A stretch of DNA of 6,980 nt from Gammaproteobacteria bacterium (GTDB lineage Bacteria; Pseudomonadota; Gammaproteobacteria; GCA-001735895), in contig QNFD01000134.1 of assembly GCA_003645435.1 (NCBI GenBank), positions 1-6,980 of the forward strand, written 5' to 3'. Each line of letters starts with the position of its first letter. Positions within the stretch are counted from its first letter, which is position 1. The position numbers and the translations under genes were made by a program. Of this stretch, positions 6,023 through 6,980 are shown in pieces. The notes under the pieces were generated by a model, which saw nothing but the letters and a program-made list of their open reading frames with translations, was not told the origin of the DNA and made no database searches.

Positions 6023-6980
6023 TTAATACAATTTAGACGCCTCTTTGCCCACCAGCTTGTGGATGGCCTCGGTGGGATGAATGCCGTCCCAGAACAGATA
6101 AGTTTTAGGCTTTTTGCATTTCGAGCCGCTTTTCACGTAGAAGTTGAGGCAGGGGGATACTGCATTGCTTATGCCAAAATCTTCGGGAGAATCGACAACA
6201 TTGTTTATGATCGCATACAGGCTAAGGTGATTGATCGAAATACCCGGCAGCATTTTCAAATTTTCGAGCCCGAGATTTAGTCCGTCGTTATAGGCGGTTA
6301 CCAGCAATCCGGCAACAAAAGCAGCACCGGGGCCCGCCAACTTTATCGCGGGGGTATGACTGAGATTGGGTACATCAACCACGAGGAAATGGCGTGCGCC
6401 ACTCTGGTACAGACTATTGATCATACCGAGTGTTGTCACCACCGCAGAATGGATGATCAACTCGGCTTCCTGCGGGGAGGGGGCCAATGGGTTAAACACT
6501 TCCAGAGCATCGCGAACATCGTTACCACCGAATTGAATAACATAAAGCGCTTTTTTATCGGCCTTGCGATGCCTGGCAAAATAAAGACCTAACTGATCAG
6601 TGGCCGAGGGTACCAACGACGCGCTGCCCGGACGTGCACGTGCCCCGCCAAAAGCGTAGTTGCCATTTTTCTTCGGCGACTCTAAAACCGGATTTCCGGC
6701 TTTTTTCGCATGCATTTTCTTTGCAAATTCCTGGGCCCAGGTTTTTCCATTGCTGAAAGTGAACTGATGATGGCGACTTTTATAGGGTGCCGATGGTATC
6801 AGTTCGTAAGGAGGTTTGGATGTCTCCCCGGTAAGAGCATAAACATTGCCAGGATCGGATAAACTGTCGCCAAAAATATAGATTTTGTGAAAATCATTTT
6901 TCTTGGCCCAGGCACCACCGCTTGTTCCCAGTGTTATTATTACAATCAAGATTGATATGTACTTGCATCTGTTTGCATAA
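6023..6980 (-). CDS. Secreted GDSL/SGNH-family esterase or lipase (start beyond window)
   Basis: Predicted secreted hydrolase of the GDSL lipase family (Lipase_GDSL type, as in bacterial phospholipase/lysophospholipase-like secreted enzymes). Numbering from the TTG at 6949 gives 308 residues: block I IFGDSLSDPGN with nucleophile S29; block II NYAFGGAR 97-104; block III GGND 141-144 with N143 for the oxyanion hole; block V FWDGIHPT with D288 and H291. C267 and C278 could form a disulfide. A hydrophobic stretch ends in AWA-KK, a good signal-peptidase I site after residue 15. The frame stays open upstream of 6949 to the window edge, adding YANRCKYISI, whose basic residues complete a normal signal peptide; the TTG has no ribosome site. 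I therefore take the gene as 5'-truncated by the window. It is followed 31 bases later by the EEP lipoprotein gene. The true substrate (phospholipid, other ester) cannot be read from sequence. Confidence 0.9.
   Translation of the reverse strand, partial: YANRCKYISILIVIITLGTSGGAWAKKNDFHKIYIFGDSLSDPGNVYALTGETSKPPYELIPSAPYKSRHHQFTFSNGKTWAQEFAKKMHAKKAGNPVLESPKKNGNYAFGGARARPGSASLVPSATDQLGLYFARHRKADKKALYVIQFGGNDVRDALEVFNPLAPSPQEAELIIHSAVVTTLGMINSLYQSGARHFLVVDVPNLSHTPAIKLAGPGAAFVAGLLVTAYNDGLNLGLENLKMLPGISINHLSLYAIINNVVDSPEDFGISNAVSPCLNFYVKSGSKCKKPKTYLFWDGIHPTEAIHKLVGKEASKLY

Overview
The window holds two genes on the plus strand and two on the minus strand, arranged convergently and meeting near position 5090-5100. 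There is no tRNA, rRNA, CRISPR array, integrase or transposase gene. Lipoprotein and secreted-protein signals, GTG/TTG start use, and a paired GTAG-tagged REP palindrome point to a Gram-negative bacterium, most likely an environmental gammaproteobacterium. The taxonomic call is an inference.

Plus strand: an AT-rich, apparently non-coding leader (1-436) precedes an 840-residue membrane receptor kinase (437-2959). The kinase has an N-terminal membrane segment, an extracytoplasmic CHASE2-type sensor, three membrane segments, a TPR-like linker and a complete C-terminal Ser/Thr kinase domain. A 329-base gap follows. It carries a 21-bp perfect inverted repeat made of two head-to-head REP units (3068-3151) and a good sigma70-like promoter with a dyad at its start site (3222-3262). 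Next comes a 530-residue single-pass protein (3289-4881): a cytoplasmic FHA-like domain, a CxxC, a membrane anchor, a coiled coil and an extracytoplasmic trypsin-like protease with an intact His/Asp/Ser triad. Kinase and protease look like a signalling pair across the inner membrane: a sensor kinase inside, and a protease outside whose cytoplasmic end carries a fold that normally reads phosphothreonine. Here that fold seems to lack the canonical binding residues.

Junction (4911-5102): no intact gene was called here, but one open frame reads as the helix region of a winged-helix DNA-binding domain, cut off before its wing. It looks like a gene remnant, and its stop overlaps the 3' end of the opposing gene.

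Minus strand: a GDSL-family secreted esterase/lipase (running in from beyond the right edge, ending at 6023) and, 31 bases downstream, an endonuclease/exonuclease/phosphatase-fold lipoprotein (5991-5086) form a probable two-gene operon. Both products should act outside the cytoplasm, and a role in lipid or phosphodiester breakdown is plausible but not shown.
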